Positions 1 through 11,863 of a stretch of 64,000 bases of DNA are shown here, in pieces (position 1 is the first letter of the stretch; the number at the start of each line of letters is the position of its first letter). The stretch is from Larix kaempferi (taxonomy: Eukaryota; Streptophyta; Pinopsida; Pinales; Pinaceae). A model generated the notes under the pieces. It was not told where the DNA came from. It searched no databases and was given only the letters and a program-made list of their open reading frames with translations. Position numbers and translations under genes: made by a program. The stretch covers positions 6,539,001 to 6,603,000 of the forward strand of contig BSBM01000319.1 in the NCBI GenBank assembly GCA_027924585.1, written 5' to 3'.

Positions 1-856
1 ATAGTGCATATTAACTATAAAGTAAGATAGCGGAAGCATAATTTTTTTCAAAAGACCCATTAAATCTTACAACAAATGCATTAAAATTCATAATATTGGA
101 AGCATAAACTAATTTATGAGACATTTGTTTAATAAATTCATACAAAACAATTTAATGCACAAATGCAAAGTTAATAGTAACCCCCTGCACAGTAAGAACT
201 GTGCAGTAAAAAAATTTCTTATGGGAAACACGTAAAACTACTCAATTTTAGAGCATACACATATTTTAAAAACTTAAATTAACATGCCTATATTTATTTG
301 TCTACCCATTAATTAGGTAACTTCGACTTATCATTTTCCTTTCAAAACTGATTGTATAGTAAGTTTCACGTTAAATAAAATATTAAGACATATATTAATA
401 CACCCAAAATAATAGTAAATTATGGAATTTTTATTAAATAATTTACTCGACCATAATAAATTTTGGTCCATAAATAATATTTCTAAATCTTTCCTTATAA
501 AATTTATTCTTAGTAATTTCGACCATTTTTCATAAACTACGATCGAGATCCGACTAAAACAAACAGTAATAACTTCCATTAACCGACTAATTCCTCCACC
601 GAATACGTCGAATTATATAACTTCAACTAGAACATATTCATATATGACTAACTTGGACTAAAGCATAAATTTGTAGTTATACCACTGTAACTCGTGGTTT
701 TCAAATCAACAATACCACTCACTACAAAGCTCCTAAAAACATGCCTTAACTCAAGGTATTGTTTGTCATTTAATTAATAAATACAATTAAGACTTAAACA
801 TCTAATCTCTTCAACTAAACAAATCAACCCATGGTTTTTATTAACCCAAAACAACT
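1..856. other. AT-rich intergenic DNA, no gene seen
   Basis: No recognisable coding or RNA gene. The only local structure noted is a short perfect hairpin near 186-207 (CTGCACAG, 6 nt loop, CTGTGCAG). Confidence 0.5.
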
Positions 857-900
857 TTGGTTTTAATGAATCAATTTAGCGTATGGTTTTCAATTTACCT

Positions 901-1110
901 ATTAGACAAATTGGTCGAACCCAACCCTTTAGACAAATTGATTGAACACGACTCAATCACCAAAAATTTATTAAATATTTATATCAAACAATTTCTATTT
1001 CTATTGGATAAATTGGTCGAACCCAATCCTTTAGACAAATTTGTCGAACCCGACTCAATCACCAAAACTTTATTGAATATTTATGTCAAGCAATTTCTAT
1101 TTCTTTTACC
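901..1110. repeat. 102 bp tandem duplication
   Basis: Two adjacent copies begin at 901 and 1003. The period of 102 bp is a multiple of three, so an incidental plus-strand frame (857-1141) shows a 34-residue repeat with the motif DKLVEPNPLDK. I see no sign that this frame is a real gene: it has low complexity and no family resemblance. Confidence 0.75.
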
Positions 1111-1499
1111 AATTAACTTCAACTTATATTTTCAATTTTAGTCGGGTAATTTTATGGACCACTTCATTCATTGTTTAATGAACTATTTCCTTCCCAATAA
1201 AAACCATTATTGAATTGCATAATCATTTTCTTGAATTTAGGAGTTGCACGGTAAAATAGTAAAACTAGCATTATCACACGGGCCTGGTCGAACAAGCTTG
1301 CATAAATTTCCAAGCAATATCACATCATTAAACTTCCACTTATTTCATGCCCATGAGTTAAACCAAATAAAATGTAAATTCCTACCTTGTTTCCAAACTC
1401 AGGAAATTTAGCAAGCAAATCATGCAAATCATTAACTGGTAATTAATTAAATTTAACCTTTCAGAAATTTAAACAAAATTTCCAAGTATTAAACTTATT

Positions 1500-2504
1500 T
1501 GCAAAAAGTATTAACACAGGAAACTAGCTTCGTGGAAGCCACACTCCACCCAACCGTAGGTAGTTCTGTTCATTAATCTCTCAGCAGAGCACCAACCCCA
1601 AGATAGGACATGTGAATTCACCAGAAAATCATTCCTCCCACCCACTATCATTCCATCACAGGATTATCATGGGTAATTCCCCATAGGTTCACAAAAAATT
1701 TCAGGCATCTAAGAAATACAGGCTTATGCCAATTCTATGCCAAACCATACACTTCCCATCCTGGTTTCATTCCAATCACACTACAGTGAAAACCATCACT
1801 GCTTAACCAGTGCACAGGAAATCCACCAGAACAGTTTATGTGCAATTCACCATTTCCTTGACCACAAAACAATAGTAAAACACAACTTTAAACAATCAAA
1901 GGTTCAGGGATAAATTAGGTAGGTTCAATCGCCAGAGTCTCCTTTGCTCGTGACTCGGTGGCTTCATGTGCTTGTGCACTTCTAGCTCTACCCACATTCT
2001 TTTTCCCAAAATGAAGGAATTGTATCATCTTCCCACTTGCATGCATAAGTTAAATGCATGACAAGTTTAAATCACGTGGGCTCTCCAAGAGACCCATGTT
2101 TGACACTTTATTATTTTTATTTTTATTTAAAAATAAAAACATATAAGCTCTCCACCTAATCCCACTTAAATCATAATTAATTGATAATTATTATTTAAAA
2201 ACATAAGTATATTCATTTATATGGAGTTATGACTTAGCCAAAAATTTGGGTATTTTAAGGCACTTAGGATTATAAAAGGGTCATAATAAAGGTTTCCCCA
2301 CCTAAGGCCTTTTAGCCCCCTTGCTGACTCTGGTGAATACACAAGTCCTAGATATTTTCAGTGTTCTGCCTCAGCCACAGCTAGTTATAATTTTTGTTAT
2401 TAATAATAACAAAATATACATTTGTTCTGCCATACAGGCATTTGCATATCAATATTTACATCATACATATGATCAGTTCAGGGGTCTCATCCAGGGGTAT
2501 TACA
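1500..2504 (-). repeat. probable LTR fragment, reversed
   Basis: The plus-strand text ending at 2504 (GGGGTATTACA) is the reverse complement of a TGTAATACCCC LTR start, the same start as the solo LTR at 8729. Around 1530-1560 the minus strand carries a GGTTGGGTGGA...CCACGAAGCTAG block resembling a block near 9784-9814 in that solo LTR. The far end, near or before 1500, was not located, so the left boundary is approximate. Confidence 0.35.
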
Positions 2505-2794
2505 ACTTAGCATGACTAACATTTTCTTTATGTGCATACGAGTATAAGAATAATTGAGAAAGTGAATACTAATATTTTATAAGCATTTTCTTTCAAATTT
2601 ACATGAAAAATACATATGATAGATGACCTCTTTGGAATGGTGAAGAAGGTTTGTATCCAACCTTGAGTTGAGTTCCTCCCTCATCCATTTCCCACATGGG
2701 TTTACACCACCTTGCCGACTAGGAGCCTCTCTGGCATCCTAACTCCAAGAAACATTTCATTTTCTTGTCCCTCTATGCTCATGACCCCAAAATA

Positions 2795-3345
2795 GCGACG
2801 CACCTTTGTATGAATGTGAATAAGAACATATTCTCTCTTCCTAGGGTTCTTCCAACCTTCCAGCTCTTCTCCTTCTCCATAACCTTGACGTGATGGATAT
2901 GTTTAAGATTTGAATGAGTTGTTGAAATATTATATCTATGCATATGTATATATGAGGTGGTATTAAAATCTTCAAGGGAATCTTATTGAATGTCTTCATT
3001 GAAGTATTATATATGTGTGTATGTGTATACATATGTGTATGTGTGTGTGTATACATGTGTGTGTGTGTAAAACAATGATGCACCTCTGTATGACTATGAA
3101 TAAGAACATATTCTCTCTTCCCAGGGCTCTTCCTATGCATATGTATATATGAGGTCGTATTAAAATATTCAAGGGAATCTTATTGAATGTCTTCATTGAA
3201 GTATTATATGTGTGTGTGTGTGTGTGTATACATATGTGTATGTGTGTGTGTGTGTGTATACATGTGTGTGTGTGTAAAACAATGATGCACCTCTGTATGA
3301 CTATGAATAAGAACATATTCTCTCTTCCCAGGGCTCTTCCAACAT
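2795..3345. repeat. TG-rich minisatellite with ~200 bp higher-order duplication
   Basis: Blocks of (TG)n/(GTAT)n lie inside a larger unit. One segment (TATGCATATGTATATATGAGG onward) starts near 2937 and 3133; a second (GAATAAGAACATATTC...) occurs near 2817, 3100 and 3305. Long frames here on both strands (poly His-Thr or Cys-Val) are artefacts of the microsatellite. Confidence 0.75.
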
Positions 3346-4032
3346 TTCTCCTTCTTCTAACCCCTCCAACTCTTCTCATTATTAATTTGGTTGGGATTAA
3401 TGTCCCATTTCCTCCTCTTCTCTTCGTACAATGTGAACTACAGTTGTGTTCAATTCACATTGTAAATAAAGAATTTATTGATGGATCAATTTTTGAATTC
3501 ATTGTTGTATTCATGAAATCAAATCAACATATATTACGTATGAGATCAAATATAGATTATGAAGTTCATTGTGGATAGTTACTCTGTAGAAATGTAACAA
3601 AAGATAAATGACTTACTATTTATCATGTGCCTTTTTCCATTCATTTGGAGTAGCTCCCTTTCCCTTTTTCCCTCATCGCGTCATCATCCCAAATCACTGC
3701 GCCTGATGTGTAGTCGATTTGCTTGATGTACTTACTGGCATAATAGGACGACTCATATACTATGTACCCCTTTGCCATAGACCCCTCAATTTTTTCCCTT
3801 TGTCAAAAAAATCCCTTCATTTTTTTCATATACCTCTCTAAGAAGAGTATCCAATGACATGACACCACCGCGACTAAGTCAACCTCATTAAATAGGTGAA
3901 TTAGAAGATGAACTTGCAATTCCATGAAACTCGTCAGAAATTCTTCTCAAACATACAAACAATCTTAGGTATTTCTTGACGCCATTGTGGAATGCTAGCC
4001 ATGTGAATCTCCTTTGATTTGATCCACTGTAC
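3346..4032. other. intergenic, no gene seen
   Basis: Ordinary AT-rich sequence up to the chromovirus insertion. The last bases before the LTR (GTAC) match the bases after the 3' LTR. Confidence 0.4.
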
Positions 4033-5357
4033 TGATGCAGGAGCATCGACCTAAAGTCCTATGTTTTCTGATTGAGAAGCCATGTTGTTTTCTCATGTAA
4101 TAGGTTCTAGAAGTCTAGGCCAGTTATGGATTTAATTGTAATTGGTTTTAAGATAGAATTAGTTTGACTGTAATAATGGCAATTTGCCACTGATGTCCTC
4201 GGATCTTGCAAGAGGTTGCTCGAGGATAGGTTTGTTATCTATTTGATTTCTTTAGGAGTCCAGATCCTGCTTAATCAGATCTGATAGGTCTATGGAGTCC
4301 TATTTAATCACTGAATGTAATTAAGCAAAGGGTTGTTGATGAAATGAAGAATAGATCTTTCATTCTTTGAGTTTGATTGAGTATCTATTGTCTTATTTCA
4401 ATAACCATAACTGTGTAAATTCCCTGTGTGTGAGTGAACAAAGTGTCATGACAGAGACCCCCAAAAGCCGAAGGAGGTGGTGTATTCATTCGAATACCAG
4501 GCGTGTGGAATTAATTGATGCACTGATCAATTCATGAGATCACAGTTTGATCAATCCGTGGGAGTGAGTGTTGGACGGTTAAGATCAGAAGAGGAGGAGA
4601 ATCAATGGTCCAAGACATATTTCGGAAGGCCTAAGATACAAGTTGGTTAAGCTGTAGGAAATCAGAGATCAGATGGTGGAGATCGAGGCTGAAATGATCG
4701 ACGACCCAAGTGGTATTTCGCTGAGGTGAAGTGCACGTAAGTTAAACCTCTGAAATCCAAACTGAATGTTCCACAAGCGATCGCAGATCAACGGACCAAA
4801 GAAGCCATGAAGAGATCACGGCTTGAAGAGAACTTCACTCGTGTACGTGAGCGAGGGTTAACGACCAAACCAGACGTGAAATATTCATTGAATTCGCCCG
4901 AAACCAATTAACACCACCATTGATCCTACTTATTTCCAATCCGATGGCCCGAAACAATCGCGGAAGGAATACTTACGATTCGACGGTTTAAAGAGATTGC
5001 GGGAAGACAATTGCGGGAGACAATCGTGGAAAGCAATTGCAGAAAGAAGTTGTGAAAGGCACCTGCAATTGCAGAAGGAAGGTGACTGCGGAAAGGCAGT
5101 TGCGGAAGGAACTTTGCAGGAGGTGAATTACGGAAGAGAGTTGCGGAAGACACATTTGTTTGACGCTTCGCATTCAGGTGAGACCTGTAATTTTTATTAA
5201 ATCCAGTTTACCGCCACTTTGGAGTCCGTCCTTCAATGACTGTTGCGGAAGAAAGACTTATCTATTCTGCTAAGTTTGGTGATTATGCTAAGTGTGGAAT
5301 CTAGCCAAATCTTGGGTTAGCGGATTGGATTGGTTCTATTGATCCCATCCTGCATCA
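4033..5357 (+). repeat. 5' LTR of chromovirus
   Basis: 1,325 bp, beginning TGATGCAGGAGCATCG and ending ATCCTGCATCA. A purine-rich segment near 4985-5160 consists of variants of TTGCGGAAG. It matches the 3' LTR throughout, with many substitutions and small indels, so the insertion is not recent. Confidence 0.95.
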
Positions 5358-5359
5358 AT

Positions 5360-5371
5360 TGGTATCAGAGC
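5360..5371 (+). other. primer binding site (initiator Met tRNA)
   Basis: TGGTATCAGAGC lies 2 nt after the 5' LTR. This 12-mer is complementary to the 3' end of plant initiator methionine tRNA and is the usual primer site for plant gypsy and copia elements. Confidence 0.95.
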
Positions 5372-5393
5372 ATACTTCATAGAAAGGAGAAAG

Positions 5394-5801
5394 ATGCCAC
5401 AAAAACGAGGCCGACCACATGGAGTTCCAATTGGAGGTGATCGAGGAATAAAATCTGTAGATGCAGACATGCAAAGAGAATTGAGACAACTTCAAGCTAG
5501 GATGGAAGCTATGGAGAGAATAAATCTAGGGACTGTAGATGTCAGTGATGAAGAAGAATCCTCTGAAGAGGAAACAGAGGAGGATGTTGATGAAGTAAAG
5601 GTATTGAGGACGTTGGTAAAGGATAGTAGCAAGCCTAAAGTGGAAGTACCCATGTATGAAGGTAATATGAATGTTGAAGAGCTCATGGACTGAATCAATG
5701 CTTTAGAAAAGTATTTTGACTTTGAAGAAATTGAAGATGAAAAGAAGGTGAAATATGTAGCTACCCGACTGAAAGGATATGCAACCATTTGGTGGGATTG
5801 A
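5394..5801 (+). pseudogene. gag fragment of chromovirus
   Basis: The frame starts at ATG 5394 (MPQKRGRPHG...), 23 nt after the primer site. It encodes a charged N-terminal coiled-coil segment, an acidic stretch (DEEESSEEETEED), then the retrotransposon gag core: VPMYEGNMNVEELMD, a TGA where Trp is expected (near 5691), INALEKYFDFEE and LKGYATIWWD. Right after the WWD motif the sequence jumps into the protease, so the rest of Gag and its CCHC knuckle are deleted. Confidence 0.85.
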
Positions 5802-6300
5802 ATAGGATGAAACATCCCACTCCTTATAAAGTGTCCATGTTGCAGAAAGGACATCATCTCTTGGTGAATGAGCAGTGCAAGGTGGAGTTACAAATTGGTA
5901 CTTACAAAGATGTGGTATTATGTGATATAATGCCTATGGATGTATGCAATATACTCTTAGGAAGGCCATGACAATATGACAAGAAAATTGTTCATGATGG
6001 AAGGAGGAACACTTATTATTTGGAAAAGGATGGAAAGGAGCATGTGTTGCTATCTTTGAATGATGAAGCAGTACAAGAAGATACAAGATCTAGCATTTTG
6101 CTGATGACTGGGGAAGAGCTACTACAAGAATTAAAGAATGATGAGAAGTTACATTTTTCCCTCATTGGCAAACCAAAGGTAATTTTGAATTCTACAAATT
6201 TAGATGATTTTCCTATTGAAATTAGAATTCTGCTTGATGATTTTGCTGATATTATTGTGGATGAGTTACCAAATGATTTACCTCCTGTGAGAAGTATTAG
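5802..6300 (+). pseudogene. aspartic protease remnant and PR-RT linker
   Basis: The frame reads KVELQIGTYKDVVLCDIMPMDVCNILLGRPW-like sequence, the second half of a retropepsin ending in the ILLGRPW motif; a stop replaces the Trp near 5970. The first half, including the catalytic Asp-Ser/Thr-Gly, is missing through the deletion near 5801. The following 300 bases encode the usual linker to RT (DDFADIIVDELPNDLPPVR). Confidence 0.8.
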
Positions 6301-7311
6301 TCATCATATTTTCTTAATACCTAGTGCAAGCTTACCCAATAAGGCAGCCTATAGACTGACTCCTCAAGAGAATGAAGAAATTAAACAGCAGGTACAGGAG
6401 TTACTGGATAAAGGGTTGGTGAATGAAATTTTGAGTCCTTGTGTAGTTCCCACAGTGCTTAGCCCAAAGAAATATGGTCCATGGCGTATGTGGATTGATT
6501 CCTGAGCAATCAATAAGATCACTACTAGGTATAGATTTCCCTTACCCTGCATCGATGATTTGATGGATTGTTTTCTTAGCCAAAAGAAATATGGTCCATG
6601 GCGTATGTGTATTGATTCTCGAGCAATCAATAAGATCACTACCAGGTACAGATTTCCCTTACCTCGCATCGATGATTTGATGGATTGTTTGAGTGGGTCC
6701 AAGTATTTTTCAAAGATAGACTTAAAGAGTGGTTATCATCTAATAAGAATTAGAGAAGGGGATGAATGGAAAAATGCATTTAAGACTAATAATGAATTGT
6801 ATGAGTAGTTAGTAATGCCCTTTGGGATTACTAATGCACCTAGTACTTTTATGATATTAATGAATGAGGTATTGAAGGAATACACTGGAAATTTTGTGAT
6901 AGTGTAACTAGATGATATTTTGATCTTCATTTAGAGTAAGGAAGAACATTTGAGACATCTCAAATTGGTGTTGAATACCCTATAGAAGGAGAAACTGCTG
7001 ATAAATTTGAAAAAGTGTAGTTTCATGAAGAATGACTTGATTTATTTGGGTTTTGTAGTCTCTGAAAAAGGGTTAAATATGGATCCATAAAATATACAAG
7101 CAATTCTCAATTGGCCAATCCCAAAGAGTACTTTTCAGGCCAGAAGTTTTCATGGTCTTGCAATTTTTTATAGAAAATTCATCAGGAATTTTAGTCAAAT
7201 TTGTGCAACCATAATAGACACCTTCAGGGAAAGTAGACAACCTTTCAAGTGGACAAAAGTAGCTGATAGAAATTTCAATATGTTGAAAAGGAAGATCACT
7301 GAGAAACCTAT
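6301..7311 (+). pseudogene. reverse transcriptase, decayed, with internal duplication
   Basis: RT motifs in order: [80 protein letters not shown]. The YLDD tyrosine codon has become TAA (near 6906). In-frame stops also occur near 6502, 6806, 6933, 6981 and 7087; several look like CAG/CAA to TAG/TAA or TGG to TAG changes, as expected from deamination of methylated cytosine. A 117 bp in-frame tandem duplication repeats the WRM(C/W)IDS segment. Confidence 0.9.
6461..6694 (+). repeat. 117 bp in-frame tandem duplication inside RT
   Basis: Copies start at 6461 and 6578. Each encodes 39 residues from the KKYGPWRM...IDDLMDC segment of RT. The first copy has a TGA stop after IDS, the second does not. 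Confidence 0.9.
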
Positions 7312-7701
7312 TTGTCTTTACCAAGTTTTGATAAAGTTTTTCAAGTGGAAATAGATGCTAGTGGGACAACAATGGGAGCTATTCTAAGTCAAGAACAGAG
7401 ACCAGTAGCATATTTCAGTGAGAAGTTAAATGAAGCAAAAAAAAAGTATTCCTCATACGAAAAAGAATTGTATGTTGTTGTGCAAGCTCTTAAGAAACAA
7501 AGGCATTACTTGATGCCCAAAGAGTTTATATTATATTCAGATAATCATGCTTCGCAATTCATAAATAGTCAACCTAAATTGAATCATAAACATGCTAAGT
7601 GGGTGGAATTTTTGCAGAACTTTAATTTTGTGCTCAAGCATACAAGTGGAAAATCTACTAAGGTGGTTGATGCTTTAAGCAAAGTAAATTTGATCTTGTA
7701 G
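7312..7701 (+). pseudogene. RNase H domain of chromovirus
   Basis: An open stretch of about 129 codons carries VEIDASGTTMGAILSQEQ, PVAYFSEKLNEAKKKYSSYEKE, LYSDNHASQFI and KHTSGKSTKVVDALSK, the conserved Asp-Glu-Asp-Asp layout of gypsy RNase H. It joins RT upstream through a frameshift and ends at a TAG near 7699. Confidence 0.9.
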
Positions 7702-8728
7702 GAAATTAAGGTCAGCACTTTGGGATTTGAAAATTTGATTAATATGTATAAGGAGGATGTGGATTTCAAGGATATATATGCAACCTGTGAAAATCCAGTT
7801 GCCCGCAATAGAATTCAATGGTTGGATGACATGCTACAAGAAGGATTGTTATTCAAAAACAGTAAATTGTGCATTCCTAAATGTTCTATGAGAGAAAACT
7901 TTATTAAGGAGAAGCATAGTGGAGGTTTTTCAGGTCACTTTGGACAGGACAAAACATTTTCTCAGGTGAGTACTTTTTATTTTTGGCCAGGAATGCAATA
8001 GGATGTAAAGAAGTTTGTTGAGACATCCAAGATATGTCAACATGCCAAAGGGATGAGACAAAACACTAGACTGTATCAACCCCTACCTATTCCAACTAGA
8101 CCTTGGGATTCCATCAATATGGATTTTGTTCTGGGATTTCCTAGAAATCAGAGGGGGAATGATTCTATTTATGTAGTAGTGGATAGATTTTAAAAAATGG
8201 CTCATTTCATTGCTTGTAAAAAGACCAATGATGCAACAAATATTGCCAATTTGTTCTTCTCAGAAGTTGTTAAGTTACATGGTCTACCTTTGAGCATTGT
8301 ATCAGATAGAGACACTAAATTTGTTGGTCATTTTTGGAGAACTTTATGGAATAAATTGAGAACCAATATTAGTTTTAGCTCTGCTTATCATCCTGAGACT
8401 GTTGGTCAGACTGAAGTGGTAAATAGAAGCTTGGGAGATATATTGAGAAGTCTTGTTTATGAGAATTCAATACAGTGGGATTTAGCTCTTGCTCAAGCTG
8501 AGTTTGCTTATAATTATTCACCTAACAGGAGTACGGGTATGAGCCCATTTCAGATTGTGTATGGGATGCATCCAAGAGGGGTGTATGAACTCATAAATTT
8601 GGGAAAGTTAGAAATGAGAAGTGTAGATGGTGGAGAATTTGCATATAGTATGTAAGAGCTACAAACAGAGAGAAGATTTGAAGAGAAGAAAAATTAATCT
8701 TCAGGTTGGAGATTTAGTGATGGCATAT
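7702..8728 (+). pseudogene. integrase of chromovirus
   Basis: The HHCC zinc-binding region (HSGGFSGHFGQDKT, FYFWPGM, ICQHAKG) is present, but the first Cys of the pair reads Ser (ETSKIC). The catalytic core follows: the first Asp in SINMDFVLGFP, the second in LSIVSDRDTKF, and the Glu in HPETVGQTEVVNRS. Stops occur near 8000 and 8191 and after GGEFAYSM. Near 8700 the frame enters the VGDLVMAY motif, cut at 8728 by the nested LTR. Confidence 0.9.
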
Positions 8729-10095
8729 TGTAATACCCCCAATTCGACCCTTAGGATATATGAGCCTTTAATGTAAATAAGTGTACATGTGATGTATGTT
8801 TTCCTAGCGTGGAGCTCAAGGCCAAGGCCCCGCTAGTGAAAGCCGAATTTTATTTAAAGGGCAAGTATTTGATATTTTGATACCATGTGCTCTTAAGCCA
8901 TGGAAATTGTAATAGGATGTAAATAAACATCAGGCAATATAAAATGTCCAAAACTGGCTACGGAGGCAACGAATGAGAAGGGGCCACGTGTATCCACTAG
9001 GGAGTGGTGAGGGGGCTATGGAAGTGACCCATAGGTTGCCATTTGTCATTATGTGAACCCATTGACTTCCTTTAGGTGACATTAATGCCAATTGTAAGGA
9101 AGTGGTTGAGATTTCAGCCCATGACTTTGATGGGGTATGGGCAGCCCTAAAATTCGTATGGGTGGGCATGGGCTCTGATTGCTTGGGAAAGAAGTCACTC
9201 AACCTCATGGGAGGTTGCTTCATTCTCACCCCATTCCATGGGAAAACGATCTAGCATCTTTCTCCACCCAAAAAAAAAAAACGAGCTCCCAACAGGGAGA
9301 AAACCAGAAATCGCGACTGTGGGAGAACCCACGTTTTGGGAAGCCAAAAACGTCCCAAATTGGTATTGGACAGTGAAATCCAATGGGGGATCCATTGGTA
9401 GGAACCTTGGGGCGAATTTGGGAGCAATAGCTACCCCAAAAGCCATGGGAAAACCCAGTTTTAATGGCCCGGAAAATCAGTGACGGATTTGGGTTATTTG
9501 TGACAGGTTGTGAGAAATCCGATTGTGGATGTATGAATAGAGGATGGGATTGTTGAGTCTAGTTTGAAGGGTATGTGGCTCTGGGTTTGAGCTCAGTGGA
9601 CTAGCATCCTCCTCCATCTCCTATTGCATGCTTGAGAAACCCAACCGTGTGTTGGCTTAGCATGGCTGTTTGAGTGAAACCCTGACTGTGAGTGAGCCAT
9701 CTAGTTCCTCCTTAATGGATACACAGCCCAGCTTGGGGGTGATCTCTCAGCTGAAAGAATACAGGCTGGACAGAGGTCTATGGTTGGGTGGAACGTTGCT
9801 CTCACGTAGCCAGTCGTTTGGACCATTATAATTCGAGATAAGTATTCTTGATGTTAATTCTATGCCCTGCAAGCATTTTAAATAATGACTGTTGTTTATA
9901 TGTTGAATGCATGATGAAACGGTGTGCATATGTATTGTTTAATTCCGCTGTGTTTATATTGAATTGAATCTGCATATAGAAGTTTTAAAATGTTAGTTAT
10001 TTATGTGCAAAAAAATTATTGGGCCAAGTTTACAAAAGCCCGGTATGTTGTTAATGTTTCCTTCCCTGTTGTTCTATGGAGAAGGGGACGTTACA
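8729..10095 (+). mobile_element. nested solo LTR
   Basis: 1,367 bp, starting TGTAATACCCCC and ending GGGGACGTTACA, with the canonical TG...CA ends and an imperfect terminal inverted repeat. It is flanked by perfect 5 bp duplications CATAT (8724-8728 and 10096-10100). It has no primer site, internal genes or second LTR, so it is a solo LTR left by LTR-LTR recombination. It splits the integrase-chromodomain segment of the older chromovirus. Small frames inside it are not genes. Confidence 0.93.
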
Positions 10096-10100
10096 CATAT

Positions 10101-10565
10101 CTTAGGAAGGAGAGGTGTCCTAAGGGAACCTACAATAAATTGAAACTCAAGAAAATTGGGCCTTGTAAAATTTTGAGGAAGTTTTCTGCAAATGCATATG
10201 AAATATAACTTCCTTCTAACCTTGGAATTTCTCCAATTTTTAACGTTTTAGATCTGTGTCCTTTTAAAGATTCAGGTGTTCAGACAGAAGAAATTATTTT
10301 AGGTAAGGATGGTCAAGTGGTAGATTGGCAAAAAAAATTACCTCAGAAGGAGCAGCCACGGATTGAAGCTATACTTGACAAGAGGGTTTCAAAGAAAACC
10401 AAGAACATGGATTATTTTCAGTATTTAGTCAAGTGGAAAGATCAACCATCTGAAGATGCAGTGTGGATGAAAACAATGGAGGTTTCTAAGTATGATGTGA
10501 ACCCTGAAGACCTATTAAAGAATTATTTTTCTCCCCTGGAGTATGATGCAGGAGCATCGAACTAA
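10101..10565 (+). pseudogene. integrase C-terminus and chromodomain of chromovirus
   Basis: Coding resumes after the nested LTR with [21 protein letters not shown] (GPF/GPY-type module), then LGISPIFNVLDLCPFKDSG. The chromodomain follows: VEAILDKRVSKKTKN, FQYLVKWKDQPSEDAVWM. The frame ends 22 nt inside the 3' LTR, as in other chromoviruses. Chromodomains direct integration to marked chromatin. A stop follows NAYEI near 10206. Confidence 0.88.
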
Positions 10566-11863
10566 AGTCCTATGTTTTTTGAATGAGCATCCATGTTGTT
10601 TTCTCATGTAATAGGTTCTAGAAGTCTTGGTCATTTATGGATTTAATTGTAATTGGTTTTAAGATAAAATTAGTTTGACTGTAATAATGTCAATTTTCCA
10701 CTGATGTCCTCGGAACTTGCAAGAAGTTTCTTGAGGATAGGTTTGTTATCTATTTGCTTTCTTTATGAGTCCAAATACTGCTTAATTGGATCTGACAGGT
10801 CTGTGGAGTCCTATTTAATCACGGAATGTAATTAAGCAAAGGGTTGTTGATGAAATGAAGAAAAAAGCTTTCAATATTTGCGTTTTATTAGGTATCTATT
10901 GTCTTCTTTCAATAACCAGAACTGTGTAAATTCCCTGTGTGTGAGTGAAAAGAGTGTCATTGACAGCGACCCCAGAAGCCGAAGGATTTGGTGTATTCAT
11001 TCAAATACCAAGCGTGTAGAATTGATAGTTGCACTGATCAATTCACGATATCACAGTTTGATCAATTAGTGGGAGTGAGTGTTGGACGATTAAGATCAGA
11101 AGAGGAGGAGAATCAACAGTCCAAGACAGATTTCGGAAGGCCTAAGATACAAGTTGGTTAAGCTGCGGGAAATAAGAGATCGGACGGTGGATATTGAGGC
11201 TAAAATGTTCGACGGCCCAAGTGGTATTTCACTGAGGTGAAGTGAGTGTAAGTTAAACCTCTGAAATCCAAGCTGAACATTCCACAAACGATTGCATATC
11301 AATAGACCGGAGAAGCCACAAATAGATCGATGGCTTGAAGAGCATTTCGCTTGTGTACGTGAGCGAGGGTTAATGGCCAAACCGGACGTGAAATCTTCAT
11401 TGAATTCGCCCTAAACCAATTAACCCCACCATTGATCCGACTTATTTCTGATCCAATGGCCCGAAACAATCACGGGAGGCATACTTACGATCCGATGGTT
11501 TAAAGCGATTGCGGGAAGACAATTGCGGGTGACGATTGCGGAAATAAGTTGCGAAAGGCACCCGCAATTGCGGAAGGAAGGTGACTGCGGAAAGGCAGTT
11601 GCAGAAGGAACTTTGCGGGAGGTGAATTGCGGAAGAGAGTTGCGGAAGACACATTTGTTTGACGCTCCGCATTTAGATGAGACCCGCAACCCGTAATTTT
11701 TATAAAATACAGTTTACCGCCACTTTGGAGTCTGTCCTTTAACGACCGCTGCGGAATAAAGACTTAACTATTCTTCCAAGTTTGGTGATTCTACTCAGTT
11801 TGGAATCCAGCCAAATCCTAGGTTAGCGGATTGGATTGGTTCTATTGATCCCATCCTGCATCA
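10544..11863 (+). repeat. 3' LTR of chromovirus
   Basis: 1,320 bp, TGATGCAGGAGCATCG...CCTGCATCA, collinear with the 5' LTR including the TTGCGGAAG-rich tract near 11505-11660. Followed by CGTAC. Confidence 0.95.

Larger units (their letters stand above)
4033..11863 (+). mobile_element. Ty3/gypsy chromovirus, full length but decayed
   Basis: A complete LTR retrotransposon: 5' LTR, Met-tRNA primer site, gag, protease, RT, RNase H, integrase, chromodomain, 3' LTR. The LTRs end in a 9 bp inverted repeat (TGATGCAGG...CCTGCATCA). The flanks are TGTAC on the left and CGTAC on the right, a 5 bp target duplication with one mismatch. Coding regions carry many stops, a gag-PR deletion, a tandem duplication in RT and a nested solo LTR between integrase and chromodomain. 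The chromodomain places it among chromoviruses. It is dead as an autonomous element. Confidence 0.95.

Noticed and set aside
857-1141. 94-codon plus-strand frame with a 34-residue repeat
   Set aside because: The repeat comes from a 102 bp DNA duplication in AT-rich sequence; no domain.
2841-3578. Long frames with poly His-Thr or Cys-Val stretches on both strands
   Set aside because: They are translations of (TG)n microsatellites duplicated in tandem; no start context, domain or conservation supports a gene.
4926-5200. Overlapping short frames on both strands in the 5' LTR (and again at 11420-11689)
   Set aside because: They arise from the purine-rich repeat tract inside both LTRs and would be non-coding in the element.
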